Source: CAVPDG01 sp963702535 (GTDB lineage Bacteria > Chloroflexota > Anaerolineae > Anaerolineales > UBA4823). From it: 64,000 nt of DNA. Both the position numbers and the translations under genes were made by a program. The notes beneath the pieces were generated by a model. It made no database searches. It worked only from the letters and a program-made list of their open reading frames with translations, and was not told the origin of the DNA. Within the stretch, counting starts at the first letter, position 1. The number at the start of each line of letters is the position of its first letter. The stretch lies in the NCBI GenBank assembly GCA_963702535.1, contig CAVPDG010000012.1, positions 1 through 64,000 on the forward strand, written 5' to 3'. This document shows positions 33,002-42,295 of this stretch, piece after piece.

Positions 33002-33916
33002 TTACATACCGGGTAGGCGCAGCAGCAAGCGCTGGTAATTCCCAGCCAGGGATAAGATCGCCTGCCGTTTGGACGGTTTTTGCAGCCACACCAGTGGAGT
33101 CAATAACAGCCGGTAGCTTGCGGCTGCCATGAGAATTAACTTATACAGGAGAGCCTGCCAGCGACCGTGCTGCTTGCGAAAGTAAATGAGCTTGGCTTGA
33201 TAGAGGCGCAGAAACATCGCTTCGGAAACCTGGCGAGTTGATTGCCCTCCCAGGTGGATAACCTGAGCTTGAGGCACCCAGAAAAGGTCCCAACCTGCGG
33301 ACTTCACGCGATGGCACAGGTCGACCTCTTCCGAATACATGAAATAGTCTTCATCCAACAGACCCACCCGGTCGAGAACCTCATGGCGCAGTAAAAGACA
33401 GGCGCCCAGGAGCACATCGACCGGTCGCGCCAGGCTTTGGTCCCATTGATGCATTGGATAATAGCCATCTGGGCGAATACCTGGCAGGTGGAACAAGCGC
33501 TTAAATTCACCCACCAAACTCGGGGCGGGCGAACAGGAATATTGCAGGCTGCCATCCGAGTTCAGCAAGCGCGCGCCACACCCGCCTGCACGGGGATGCT
33601 CATCCATAAATTCAATCAGAGCATCGAAGGCGCCGGATTTGACGATTGTATCTGAATTCAGTAATAGAATATACCTTCCTTCAGAGCATCGGATAGCCTG
33701 GTTATTGGCTCGGGCGAATCCAACATTTTCAACATTCTCGATCAAGCGCACCTGTGGATATTGCTCTCTCACCATGGTAGAGCTTCCATCCGATGAGTGA
33801 TTATCAACTACAAAGACTTCAATTGCCCTTTGCGGTATATCGTGATAAACGGAATCCAGGCATTGCGCTAGCAGCTCACGCGTATTCCAATTTACGATGA
33901 CCACGGATAGATCCAT
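33002..33916 (-). CDS. Glycosyltransferase family 2
   Basis: A 304-residue GT-A enzyme starting at ATG 33916 (MDLSVVIVNWNTRELLAQCL). An upstream in-frame extension overlaps the ligase gene and is rejected. VFVVDNHSSDGSS, GFARANNQAI, ILLLNSDTIVKSGA (DxD-like NSD) and YFMYSEEVDLCHRVKSAGW identify the rhamnosyltransferase-like WbbL group. It begins 4 bases after the O-antigen ligase-like stop. A hydrophobic/basic C-terminal end may touch the membrane. Confidence 0.92.
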   Translation of the reverse strand: MDLSVVIVNWNTRELLAQCLDSVYHDIPQRAIEVFVVDNHSSDGSSTMVREQYPQVRLIENVENVGFARANNQAIRCSEGRYILLLNSDTIVKSGAFDALIEFMDEHPRAGGCGARLLNSDGSLQYSCSPAPSLVGEFKRLFHLPGIRPDGYYPMHQWDQSLARPVDVLLGACLLLRHEVLDRVGLLDEDYFMYSEEVDLCHRVKSAGWDLFWVPQAQVIHLGGQSTRQVSEAMFLRLYQAKLIYFRKQHGRWQALLYKLILMAAASYRLLLTPLVWLQKPSKRQAILSLAGNYQRLLLRLPGM

Positions 33917-33920
33917 CACA

Positions 33921-35357
33921 TCAGTCCACAGGAGCGGCGGTCTTCGGATGGCGAATGATTTGTTCCAGTGCAACCAGGCCGCCCAGGAATAGCCAGAAAA
34001 AGATGCTCGAGCGGTATCCATGCACACCGACATTGTATACGAAGGGCAGTATCCAATCCCCAAGCATTCCTGCCACAACCGTTCCCGCCAGACCGCCGAG
34101 CACCCCGATCACGAAGGCATATTGGAAACCCTCTTTTGCCTCATGACGCAATTCCCATCCCAGCCTGCCTGCCTCCCACAGAAACCAAAGGAAACACGCT
34201 AATCCAATCAGACCAACCTGTGCAATAATATCCACATAATTATTATGCGAATTGAATTTCACCGCATAACCCAGGATCGGAAATAGCTGGGTATACCAGT
34301 AATAATTCGATAATCCCAAACCCAACAAAGGATTTACTTTTACGATCTCGAGGATAATGCGCCAAGCCTCCAAGCGTGTGAGGATGCTGTAATCCTCCCC
34401 ACCTGTCACCACCTGTTCGACTTGTACAAACGAATTCAACACCAGCGCCAAACCAGCGAATACGATCAGCGCCACCCGGTAGCGAGGCTTAGCCAACCAA
34501 ACGATCACAAATAATCCCGCCAGAGCCGGTATCCATCCAGATTTCCAGGAGTACGCTTGAACCAGAGCAACGTAGAGGCTAACTGCCAGCAAAGCGAAGA
34601 GAATATAACGTATACGCTTGCTGAGGGAAGAATTTAAGAGAGCCTGGCTGCCGGTCATGGCTACCATCCAGGTCCAAAATAAGCTGGCATCCGAGCCATA
34701 TTGGTAGAGGGGGCGGATGATGTCATCAGTAACCGGCAGCAACCGGGCGAACATATACACACCGCCCAGCCCTAAGAAGAGCCAGGTCATCCGCTCCAAC
34801 CATTTAACCTCGTTGATCAGGTTGGCTACCAGGATGAATGCGCCAAAAGAGAAGAGGAAAACCGCCAGCTCACCAATCTGGGCAGATAATGGCGCATTCT
34901 GTGTGAATGAATAATAGTTGATCTGCCCATTGAAAAATGAAATGAATGTAGCGATCAAAAATATCGCAGCGGGCAACATAGTCCGCGATCTCGCCAATTT
35001 GATCTGCCGTTGGCGAGCAACCATATCGACAACCCATAATCCGAGCAGCAATGCCACCAGGATCATAGGCGGTATAAAGTTGGCTGCAGCGCCGCTCTGA
35101 AAAGGCGATGGCACCAACAATGCTGTGAATATTAGTAGAAGCAAACCGAGCGGCAGCCTGCGAATCAAGATGATTGCGCCGGCTGCCGCAATTACCAGCA
35201 GCAAGGCAATGAACATCAGCTGCTGGTTGTTACGCACCGCTAACAGCAGGCTGAGCACGAAGACCGCACTGATAATAGCGAACCGCACCAGGCGCTGTGA
35301 GCCGGGTGTGAAAAGCCAGTCTGGTAAAGAATGTAAGAAACGACCCCGACTAGTCAT
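33921..35357 (-). CDS. O-antigen ligase/polymerase-like membrane protein
   Basis: A 478-residue protein with about 11-12 helices and a large periplasmic loop around residues 295-350 (YSILTRLEAWRIILEIVKVN, GLGLSNYYWY, KFNSHNNYVDIIAQVGLIGL), the signature of the WaaL/Wzy (PF04932) family. Conserved Arg and His in this loop (TRLEAWR, SHNNY) fit the catalytic residues of O-antigen ligases. It either joins repeat units or transfers finished glycan to lipid or protein. It overlaps the upstream GT4 stop by four bases. Confidence 0.88.
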   Translation of the reverse strand: MTSRGRFLHSLPDWLFTPGSQRLVRFAIISAVFVLSLLLAVRNNQQLMFIALLLVIAAAGAIILIRRLPLGLLLLIFTALLVPSPFQSGAAANFIPPMILVALLLGLWVVDMVARQRQIKLARSRTMLPAAIFLIATFISFFNGQINYYSFTQNAPLSAQIGELAVFLFSFGAFILVANLINEVKWLERMTWLFLGLGGVYMFARLLPVTDDIIRPLYQYGSDASLFWTWMVAMTGSQALLNSSLSKRIRYILFALLAVSLYVALVQAYSWKSGWIPALAGLFVIVWLAKPRYRVALIVFAGLALVLNSFVQVEQVVTGGEDYSILTRLEAWRIILEIVKVNPLLGLGLSNYYWYTQLFPILGYAVKFNSHNNYVDIIAQVGLIGLACFLWFLWEAGRLGWELRHEAKEGFQYAFVIGVLGGLAGTVVAGMLGDWILPFVYNVGVHGYRSSIFFWLFLGGLVALEQIIRHPKTAAPVD

Positions 35358-36589
35358 CTTTTGTGTACCAGGTTATGGTTCGATGTTCTGAATTGCGTCC
35401 CCTTAGATGCTTTGGCTGGTACCATGAGATCGATCAATTCTAGGTAGCTCGCCATTACAGTTTCCCAATTGTACCGCGCCTGGATGAGCCGGAAGGCATC
35501 TTCTGCGACTTGCTGCCGTAACTCCGGCTTTCTGAACAGGCGCAGGATACACTCAGCAAATTTCTGCGCCTCGTCGGCAATCAGCGCCTCTTTTCCCGGC
35601 TCGATGCTGAGCCCTTCCGCACCTTTAGACGTCGCCACAACCGGCGTGCGTAACGCCATTGCTTCCAAAATCTTCAACCGGGTGCCGCCACCTGTGCGCA
35701 GCGGGACAACACTACACCAGGCTGAAGCGATCGCAGGACGAACATCCGGTAGCAATCCCGTCAGGAATACGCCTTTCGTATCCGGCAGGGGCAGTCCGCC
35801 ATGATCGCCGGTGATCACCAGGCGTGCTTGCGGCGCTTGCTCAAGCACGTGTGGAAAGACTTCCTCCAGAAACCAGCAGATCGCTTCATAATTGGGTCGA
35901 TAAGTCAGCGAGCCTGTGAAAATCAGGCTCTCTGGTACAGGCGACGCGAGGGTATCTTGATAATCTTTCAAATCGACGCAGTTAGGAACTACCTCGATCC
36001 TCATCTCCCTGGATATTTCTTGCTGAAGTAGCAGGCGTTCCTTCTCTGACACAACCGTGCAATAGCGAAAGTATCGCATCAACCCAGCCAGGAAACGGCG
36101 GTGTTTAGCCCAGGTAAGGTTAGAACGCAGGCGGGCAGATATGGAATGCGCATTAAGCATCTGGTCGCGCCATACACCTACCTCAACCTCTTCAAATACC
36201 GCAGGCTTTCCGGCGTATGCCGAGGCATAAGTTGCCATATCCGTTTGGGATGCAATCACAAGGTCGATATCTTGCTCGCCGAGGACCGTCTTAATGCGTT
36301 GCTCCATCTCGGCTGAGTACATATCCAGGTAGGCGCGGGGTGTAGCCGAGAAAAAACCCATCCGGGACTTTTGACTGTGGGGCTGAAAAGGTTTCCAGGG
36401 AACGGTCTGCACGTCCTGGCAAAGCTCGCTCAGGTGATTCTTATCCGGCAAGCCAAGATTCGCATCATAGAAGCTAATCAATGTTACCCGGTGGTTTTTT
36501 GCCAACCCCCGCAGCAGATTATAGATGCGGATCTTCGACCCATTATCCGTTGGGTATGGATACCAGCGCGAAAGGAATAGGATGTGCAC
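35354..36589 (-). CDS. Glycosyltransferase, GT4 type (EpsH1-associated style)
   Basis: About 411 residues from the GTG at 36589 (VHILFLSRWYPYPTDNGSKI). A longer frame to 36661 overlaps the acyltransferase gene. The N-terminal ILFLSRWYPYPTDNGSKIR and HRVTLISF are of the TIGR03087 style. The donor domain has SLIFTGSLTYRPNYEAICWF, GGGTRLKILEAMALRTPVVA and GAEGLSIEPGKEALIAD. It is a paralogue of 20406 and 24154. No clear ribosome site is seen at either start. Confidence 0.85.
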   Translation of the reverse strand: MHILFLSRWYPYPTDNGSKIRIYNLLRGLAKNHRVTLISFYDANLGLPDKNHLSELCQDVQTVPWKPFQPHSQKSRMGFFSATPRAYLDMYSAEMEQRIKTVLGEQDIDLVIASQTDMATYASAYAGKPAVFEEVEVGVWRDQMLNAHSISARLRSNLTWAKHRRFLAGLMRYFRYCTVVSEKERLLLQQEISREMRIEVVPNCVDLKDYQDTLASPVPESLIFTGSLTYRPNYEAICWFLEEVFPHVLEQAPQARLVITGDHGGLPLPDTKGVFLTGLLPDVRPAIASAWCSVVPLRTGGGTRLKILEAMALRTPVVATSKGAEGLSIEPGKEALIADEAQKFAECILRLFRKPELRQQVAEDAFRLIQARYNWETVMASYLELIDLMVPAKASKGTQFRTSNHNLVHKR

Positions 36590-36611
36590 AGTCAGGTCCA
36601 GAGGAAATACT

Positions 36612-37649
36612 TTACCCGAAAATATATCGATATGCTGGTTTGGCTGGTCCTTTGGCAACACTCTCCATGACCAACAAGGGGATTCCTACGCCGATCAGGA
36701 AAAACAGCCCGGATACCAGGATTGGCCATGTCAGGACACTGGGGAACAGGGAAACCAACAAAAACAGCGCCAGGTTCAGGATGATCAAATGCGTGAGATA
36801 GATACCGTAGGAGCGGCGCCCAACACGTTCAAGCGGACGCACAAATGGAATACGGTCCCGCTTGATCCCCGGCAAAAGAAAAACCAGAGGGATCGGGCAT
36901 AACAAGCGAGCCAGTGGGAAATTGATGACTGAAAACGCATTCAATAATCCCAATACAAACAAAAGCAAAGTCAGCCCAACAAGCACCCACATCAGCTTCT
37001 CCGCCCAGCGGATATAGCTGCGCGCCCGTAAGCCAAGCACCACCCCGAGTGGGAAATAGATCGCCCAATCCGCCAGGGTAGATCTCAGCACAGGCACGGC
37101 GAGGTAACGCGCGCCTCCTGGCAGCTCAAAGCCCAGGTAACCAGGATTCAATAGGTTAATCAGGATTAGCTGGTATACGCCGATCAAAACCAACAGCAAG
37201 ATGCCGATTTTCGTTCGCCCAACTCGCACCAGAAGAGGTGAAACAATATAGTAGAAAACCAATAACGGTACAAAATGGAATGGAAATCCGACCAGCAAAT
37301 TCTTCACATAACCTGCAGGGCTAAAGCGCTCATCCCGCAAAAAGAATACGAGCACATAGAAAACGACTGACCAGATCAGGTAAGGGAGGATAATGTGGCG
37401 CAAGCTGGATGTCAAGAACTTGCGCGACAATCGCGGTGGATTTCCTTGTGCAGCATAAGCGACAAAACTTCCGGAGATGAATAGAAAGACGGGAACAGCA
37501 AATACGCCAAATGCTTGCAAGATCGTCAGCAAGTAATCCTGCCATGCAGCAAGTGTAGAAGGTGTGGCATTGATCGCTAACTCGATGGAATGGTTAATCA
37601 CGATCAAAAGGATTGCCAGTCCGCTCAACGCTCCATATTGACGGCTCAT
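36612..37649 (-). CDS. OafA-type acyltransferase (AT3 family), copy 1
   Basis: A 345-residue integral membrane acyltransferase with about ten helices. The N-terminal LAILLIVINHSIELAI carries the family His in helix 1; ISGSFVAY, RHIILPYLIWSVVFY and RRSYGIYLTHLIILNLALF follow. These enzymes add acetyl or other acyl groups to surface sugars. It lacks a C-terminal SGNH domain. It is separated by 19 bases from the next GT2 gene. It is less similar to the tandem pair at 39695-41906 than those are to one another. Confidence 0.9.
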   Translation of the reverse strand: MSRQYGALSGLAILLIVINHSIELAINATPSTLAAWQDYLLTILQAFGVFAVPVFLFISGSFVAYAAQGNPPRLSRKFLTSSLRHIILPYLIWSVVFYVLVFFLRDERFSPAGYVKNLLVGFPFHFVPLLVFYYIVSPLLVRVGRTKIGILLLVLIGVYQLILINLLNPGYLGFELPGGARYLAVPVLRSTLADWAIYFPLGVVLGLRARSYIRWAEKLMWVLVGLTLLLFVLGLLNAFSVINFPLARLLCPIPLVFLLPGIKRDRIPFVRPLERVGRRSYGIYLTHLIILNLALFLLVSLFPSVLTWPILVSGLFFLIGVGIPLLVMESVAKGPAKPAYRYIFG

Positions 37650-37668
37650 ACTTATTTCCTTGATCCTA

Positions 37669-38571
37669 TCAGACCGGGCGAATACCCCAGCGATGTCGAA
37701 AGAAATCCCTTACTCCTTGCCACATGGCATCGCGATGCTCGCGCATCGAGCGCCATTTTGGTTTGAGCGTCCAGCTTGTGAGCGTGCGCAGCGTCTCTCC
37801 CCAGGTTGCCAGCCACGCCCGCACAGGCGCGTGATGTTTTGCCAGCAGGAGGAAATGGTTACGCGTGCTGTAGTAGGTGACATTCGGTCCAGGACGGTAA
37901 TCCCGTTGCACGCCTTTATGCCAGAGCTTCGCTTGAGGTACGTGCAATATCGTCCAACCCTGCCTGGCTGCCCGCACGCACCATTCAGTCTCTTCCCAAT
38001 AATAGAAAAAGCGCGCGTCCAAAGCTCCAGCTTGCTCTATGACCTCTCTCCGGACCATGATGGCGCAGCCAGAAATCCACTCCACATGCTGCCAGGAGGA
38101 AAATTGGCCTTGGTCCGGTTGATTCTGCCCCTGATGCCAGGCGTGCCAGGAGCGATCCATCCTACCTCCAGCGGATTGAATGATATCCGGCTCGTTATGA
38201 TGATAGACCATCGGACCCACAATGCCGATGTCTTCCTGGGATGTCCCGGCTTTCATCAACTGGCTGATACAATCTGGCGCCAGCAATGTATCTTCATTCA
38301 GGACAAAAACCCAATCCGCATTACGCCTTAAAGCCTCTTCGATGCCGACATTATTATTCCCGGCATAACCCAGGTTGCGCTCCAATTGCATCATGCTGAC
38401 GTCGGGGAACTGTGCCCGGATAGCATCCGTAGAGCCATCTGTCGAGCCATTATCCAGGACAATAATCTGGTTATTTAAATAATCACTCCTGGAGAGCGAT
38501 GCCAGCACCGCCAGCGTATCTTCTTTGCGGTTGGTATTCAGGATAACGGTAACTACCAGGGGTGGATTCAT
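37669..38571 (-). CDS. Glycosyltransferase family 2
   Basis: A 300-residue GT-A enzyme: VTVILNTNRKEDTLAVLASL, IIVLDNGSTDGSTDAIR, GYAGNNNVGIEEAL, WVFVLNEDTLLAPDCI and YYWEETEWCVRAARQGW. The NED/DT triplet takes the place of DxD. It is of the rhamnosyltransferase-like group, similar in style to 33002-33916. The donor is unknown. It lies 27 bases after the epimerase stop. Confidence 0.92.
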   Translation of the reverse strand: MNPPLVVTVILNTNRKEDTLAVLASLSRSDYLNNQIIVLDNGSTDGSTDAIRAQFPDVSMMQLERNLGYAGNNNVGIEEALRRNADWVFVLNEDTLLAPDCISQLMKAGTSQEDIGIVGPMVYHHNEPDIIQSAGGRMDRSWHAWHQGQNQPDQGQFSSWQHVEWISGCAIMVRREVIEQAGALDARFFYYWEETEWCVRAARQGWTILHVPQAKLWHKGVQRDYRPGPNVTYYSTRNHFLLLAKHHAPVRAWLATWGETLRTLTSWTLKPKWRSMREHRDAMWQGVRDFFRHRWGIRPV

Positions 38572-38598
38572 GGTGAAGTCATCCGAGTTAGTGCCAGC

Positions 38599-39594
38599 TC
38601 ACTCCAACCAGGCTTTGGGAAAATTCTTCATTACCTCGATATCCTTGAATTTTTGGCTGCTTCGCGCCCCGTGTGCTTTAACCCAGGCAGCCATACGAGA
38701 TAGACCATCCTCCAGGTCAACCAATGGACGGTCGCCAAAAATCCGCTTCACCTTCTCATGGGAAGAGTAAGCATTGAGCACTTCGTTGCGCGCCGGCTTA
38801 TATTCGATATTGGGCTCAACTCCCATCGCGTGCGCGACGCAATTAGCCAGCTCATTCACACTGTAGGGCTGGTCGGCGCCGACATTGAAAACCTGGTTAT
38901 ACGCCGCCTGCACTTTTATCGAATCAGCGATGATCGGGGCAACATCGCCGATATAACTGAAGGCGCGAGTTTGCGAGCCATCTCCAAATACCGTCATCGA
39001 CTTACCTTGCAGGATCTGGTTCATGAAGATCCCCACCACGTTCCGGTACTTATCGCCAATGTTCTGCCGCTCGCCATACACGTTGTGAGGGCGGAAGATA
39101 ACATAATCCAGACCGAACATGTCTTTGCATGCCCGAAGCTCTTGCTCCACGGCGAGCTTGGCAATGCCGTATAAGTCTTCCGGATGGGGATGCGTTTCCT
39201 CTGTCATCGGCAGCTCAGGACTTGTTCCATAGACAGCAATGGACGATGTAAACACAAAGCATTTCACTCCGCTCGTGACCGCTGCATTGATCAGGTTGAC
39301 GCTGCCAATCAAGTTGTTGTTGTAGTTGAAACGCTTGATAAAGTGGCTCAAGCCCTCCGCTGCGTAAGCAGCCAGGTGGAATACATAATCGTAGTCCTGG
39401 CGCTCGAAGAGCGAATTTACCAGTGCAACATCGTTGATGCTTCCCTTGACAAATTCTGCCCCCTCAACAAGGTTATCCTCGAAGCCCCCACTTAAATCAT
39501 CGAGCACAGTTACAGCGTAACCACCCCGTGCCAGACATTCGGCAACATGAGAGCCTATGAAGCCTGCCCCGCCAGTAACCAGAACTTTTTCCAT
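38599..39594 (-). CDS. NAD-dependent sugar epimerase (GalE-like)
   Basis: A 331-residue extended SDR: KVLVTGGAGFIGSHVAECLA (NAD fold), VFTSSIAVYGTSPE, the catalytic YGIAK, IFRPHNVYGERQNIGD and DGSQTRAFSYIGDVAPI. It is of the UDP-glucose/UDP-GlcNAc 4-epimerase type. It is intact, in contrast to the frameshifted SDR at 17942-18875. About 100 bases without a gene separate it from the acyltransferase pair. Confidence 0.92.
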   Translation of the reverse strand: MEKVLVTGGAGFIGSHVAECLARGGYAVTVLDDLSGGFEDNLVEGAEFVKGSINDVALVNSLFERQDYDYVFHLAAYAAEGLSHFIKRFNYNNNLIGSVNLINAAVTSGVKCFVFTSSIAVYGTSPELPMTEETHPHPEDLYGIAKLAVEQELRACKDMFGLDYVIFRPHNVYGERQNIGDKYRNVVGIFMNQILQGKSMTVFGDGSQTRAFSYIGDVAPIIADSIKVQAAYNQVFNVGADQPYSVNELANCVAHAMGVEPNIEYKPARNEVLNAYSSHEKVKRIFGDRPLVDLEDGLSRMAAWVKAHGARSSQKFKDIEVMKNFPKAWLE

Positions 39595-39694
39595 GCAATC
39601 CTCGCTTTCAGTTTTTTCGTAACAGGGTCCCGGGATCCGCCATCCAGGCGCCCAGAACCTCCAATCCGCAACTTAAGCATCCTGCTCTTCTAAT

Positions 39695-40804
39695 TTACCC
39701 AAACAAATAGCCATAAAAACGCCGGAAGGGCGAACGGTTGACGATCGCCATGAGAAGCAGCGGTATTCCCAACCCAGCTATCCATAGAACCGACTGGAAC
39801 AGAAGCGTGAAGGAAAGCAAAACTGGAACAAGATGATACACCAGCCGGGCAGTGTATTCAAGCACAGGTGAATGTACCAGATAAATCCCATAGGACTTGC
39901 TTCCCAGGTACGACAGCTTCTCTACAAACGGCAGCCTGACCTGCTCAAAAGCCAGGAAAGTGAGCAAGAACATTGCTGCATACAGATTATCAATGATCGT
40001 CTCCTGTGGGGCAATCCAGGTCTGCCCTGAACCGAGTAGGATTGCCTCCCACTCCATGACTCCCAGGACGAAAAACAAAGTCAAGCCACAGACAAATACC
40101 CACCGGTAGCGTTGCAGCCAGCGCTTGAACTTGGGGAGCTGGAATCCGGTAACCATGCCAAACACAAAGAAAAATAAATATGCCGGGAATAACCAGTTCT
40201 GAGTCAAAAGTATGAGAATGTCGCGTCCCGGAAAATAGACCTGCAGAACAGGCGCATACCTCAATCCCACCGCAACGATCTGCACCAGGGCAGCGAGAGC
40301 CAGAATGGGTCGCCAGCGAACCCTTGCCAGAGGAACCAACAATGGCGAGAGCAAATAGAGTTGGACCAAGACAGGTACATAGTAATACGGCGGCTCGACC
40401 TCACCCGTTAAGACCATTTCCAGCATAACGATTGGAGAATAGACTTGCCCTTGTAATCTTTTTAAACCAAGAATTATCACCGACCAGATAATAAATGGGA
40501 TGACCAGAGATTTTATTCTTGCAAAGATCACCTTCCAGCTTACAGTTTCCTGGTACTTACCGGTTGCAACCGAGATAAAAAATCCGGACACAAACAGAAA
40601 GGACGGAATGCTAAAAATGATGAGCTGCTCTACCGCTCGCAGCGAAAAATAGGCAAATCCACCTAGCTGATCAAAGTCTGGCACAGCCACACCCCGGTAG
40701 CGATCCGTCCACCAGAACATGGCGATAAATCCCCAAGCTGAAGCGTGGTACAGAATGACGCCCAGAACAGCCAGGCCATTCAGATACAGGAGTCTTCTAA
40801 CCAT
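39695..40804 (-). CDS. OafA-type acyltransferase, tandem copy A
   Basis: A 369-residue AT3-family membrane acyltransferase with about ten helices. I chose the ATG at 40804 (MVRRLLYLNGLAVLGVILYH) because the upstream paralogue starts MVRRLLYINGLAIVAVVLFH and both are then exactly 369 residues. Other motifs are SFLFVSGFFISVATGKYQ, SLVIPFIIWSVIIL and LGSKSYGIYLVHSPVLEYTA. The 8-base overlap with its twin shows a tandem duplication. Together they may acylate two sugars or positions. Directly upstream lie the carrier/adenylation/dehydrogenase genes, so they are candidates to use that acyl group; this is inference. Confidence 0.9.
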   Translation of the reverse strand: MVRRLLYLNGLAVLGVILYHASAWGFIAMFWWTDRYRGVAVPDFDQLGGFAYFSLRAVEQLIIFSIPSFLFVSGFFISVATGKYQETVSWKVIFARIKSLVIPFIIWSVIILGLKRLQGQVYSPIVMLEMVLTGEVEPPYYYVPVLVQLYLLSPLLVPLARVRWRPILALAALVQIVAVGLRYAPVLQVYFPGRDILILLTQNWLFPAYLFFFVFGMVTGFQLPKFKRWLQRYRWVFVCGLTLFFVLGVMEWEAILLGSGQTWIAPQETIIDNLYAAMFLLTFLAFEQVRLPFVEKLSYLGSKSYGIYLVHSPVLEYTARLVYHLVPVLLSFTLLFQSVLWIAGLGIPLLLMAIVNRSPFRRFYGYLFG

Positions 40805-41906
40805 AGAGATAACTGTAGTAACGCCGGAAAGGCGACCGGTCAACCAGCGTCATCAACGTCAAAGGAACGCCAAACCCCACTGCAATCAAGATAGGTTGGA
40901 GGAGAATTGGATAGGCGAGCATGCCTGGGGCAAGATGATAAATCAGCCGGGCAGCGTACTGGATAAAGATGGCGTGGGTCAGGTAGATACCATAGGATTT
41001 TGATCCCAACTTGCCGGTCTGGTTCAGCCAGGGAAGAGATTTCTCATCAAGCGTAAGCAAACTTAAGAGCAAAGCGATGGTGAATATGCTATCGAGCAGC
41101 GTCTCGCGGTGAGAGAGCCATTCCTGTCCTGCCAACCCGTAGTACAGCTCCCATTCCACCATGCCAATCGGGACCAATACCAAAGCGACTCCCAGCAGCA
41201 TCCACCGGTATGGGGCGAAAGTTTGGCGTAGCTCAACTGGACGGAAGCCACAGATGATCCCGAGCGGGAACCAGAAAATACGGGAGAGGAAGAACCATTT
41301 TGGCGTCAGCCGGCTCAACGTCTCGATGAGGGGCGAGTTCCATCCCAATAATTCGGGATAATAAAGCAGCTGGACAATCACTTGCAGGACAGCCGTCACC
41401 AATAACAATACTTTCCAATTCTGTCGCGCCCAGCGCACCAACAGGGGAGAGAGCAAATAAAATTGAAGCAACAAGGGTACAAAATACAGCACCTCGTTAC
41501 TACTACCGGTTACGTATGCCAGCAAGATGAAAATGGGAGAGATGGTCCGTGTCTCAAGGATACTCAAGAGCAGAACAACTGTCGTCCAAACCAAATATGG
41601 AATGACGAGGTAACGCATGCGGCTGAAAATCAACTTCCAGCTCACTGTTTTCTGGTTCTTCCCGGTCGCCACAGCAATTGAATATCCAGAGACAAACAGA
41701 AAAGCTGGAATCGCAAAAACAATCACCTGCTCAATCAACCGCAATCCATAATACTCCGGCGTTCCGACCCACATACGAGGCTGGATCAAACCACTCCCAT
41801 ACCGGTGATACCAGGAAAACATCGCGACGAATCCCATCCCTGCCGAATGAAAAAGGACGACAGCAACAATCGCCAGACCATTAATATATAAGAGTCTGCG
41901 GACCAT
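40797..41906 (-). CDS. OafA-type acyltransferase, tandem copy B
   Basis: A 369-residue paralogue of the downstream gene, with matching landmarks throughout: MVRRLLYINGLAIVAVVLFH, AFLFVSGYSIAVATGKNQ, YLVIPYLVWTTVVL, LGSKSYGIYLTHAIFIQYAA and the end DRSPFRRYYSYLYG. Both copies retain the helix-1 His and the VxxKN/Q motif after helix 2. Divergence between copies is substantial, so the duplication is not recent and the copies may differ in acceptor. It starts 40 bases after the carrier-protein gene stop. Confidence 0.9.
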   Translation of the reverse strand: MVRRLLYINGLAIVAVVLFHSAGMGFVAMFSWYHRYGSGLIQPRMWVGTPEYYGLRLIEQVIVFAIPAFLFVSGYSIAVATGKNQKTVSWKLIFSRMRYLVIPYLVWTTVVLLLSILETRTISPIFILLAYVTGSSNEVLYFVPLLLQFYLLSPLLVRWARQNWKVLLLVTAVLQVIVQLLYYPELLGWNSPLIETLSRLTPKWFFLSRIFWFPLGIICGFRPVELRQTFAPYRWMLLGVALVLVPIGMVEWELYYGLAGQEWLSHRETLLDSIFTIALLLSLLTLDEKSLPWLNQTGKLGSKSYGIYLTHAIFIQYAARLIYHLAPGMLAYPILLQPILIAVGFGVPLTLMTLVDRSPFRRYYSYLYG

Positions 41907-41946
41907 TTAGTGTGATCTCACCCCACAAACTAACCCTTCAAGCATG

Positions 41947-42195
41947 TCACGTACCAGGCGAAAACTTCTGCAAATAATCTACCATAGCACTCACGCTCTG
42001 AAAATTATCAAACATGACGTCTTCATCCGGGATGCGGATGCCGAACGTTTTTTCGATAAAACTGACAAGCTGTAAGATGCCAAGTGAGTCCAGGATGCCA
42101 GAGCTAAGTAGATCTTCGTCTTCGCTCAGCTTTGCATTTCGGTTGCGCATGATATCGTTTTTAATGTAATCTATGAGAATAGTTTTTCGATCCAT
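41947..42195 (-). CDS. Acyl/peptidyl carrier protein 2
   Basis: An 82-residue stand-alone carrier: LLSSGILDSLGILQLVSFI holds the phosphopantetheine Ser (S37). GGAG lies seven bases before the ATG. It lies next to the amino-acid adenylation gene and the dehydrogenase gene, the same trio as PltL/PltF/PltE-type pyrrole systems. It therefore likely carries an aminoacyl group (predicted prolyl) that is oxidised while bound. Confidence 0.92.
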   Translation of the reverse strand: MDRKTILIDYIKNDIMRNRNAKLSEDEDLLSSGILDSLGILQLVSFIEKTFGIRIPDEDVMFDNFQSVSAMVDYLQKFSPGT

Positions 42196-42295
42196 TTTCT
42201 ATCTCCTTATTTGCTTGAAAATCGGTTTTCGTAGCTGGCAACCCCAGGCTTGAGTGACCCCGCAGGTTCGCCTCCACGGATATTTTAATCACCCT

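Noticed and set aside
39695..41906. One acyltransferase gene split in two
   Set aside because: Both halves are full-length with complete N- and C-termini; this is a tandem duplication.
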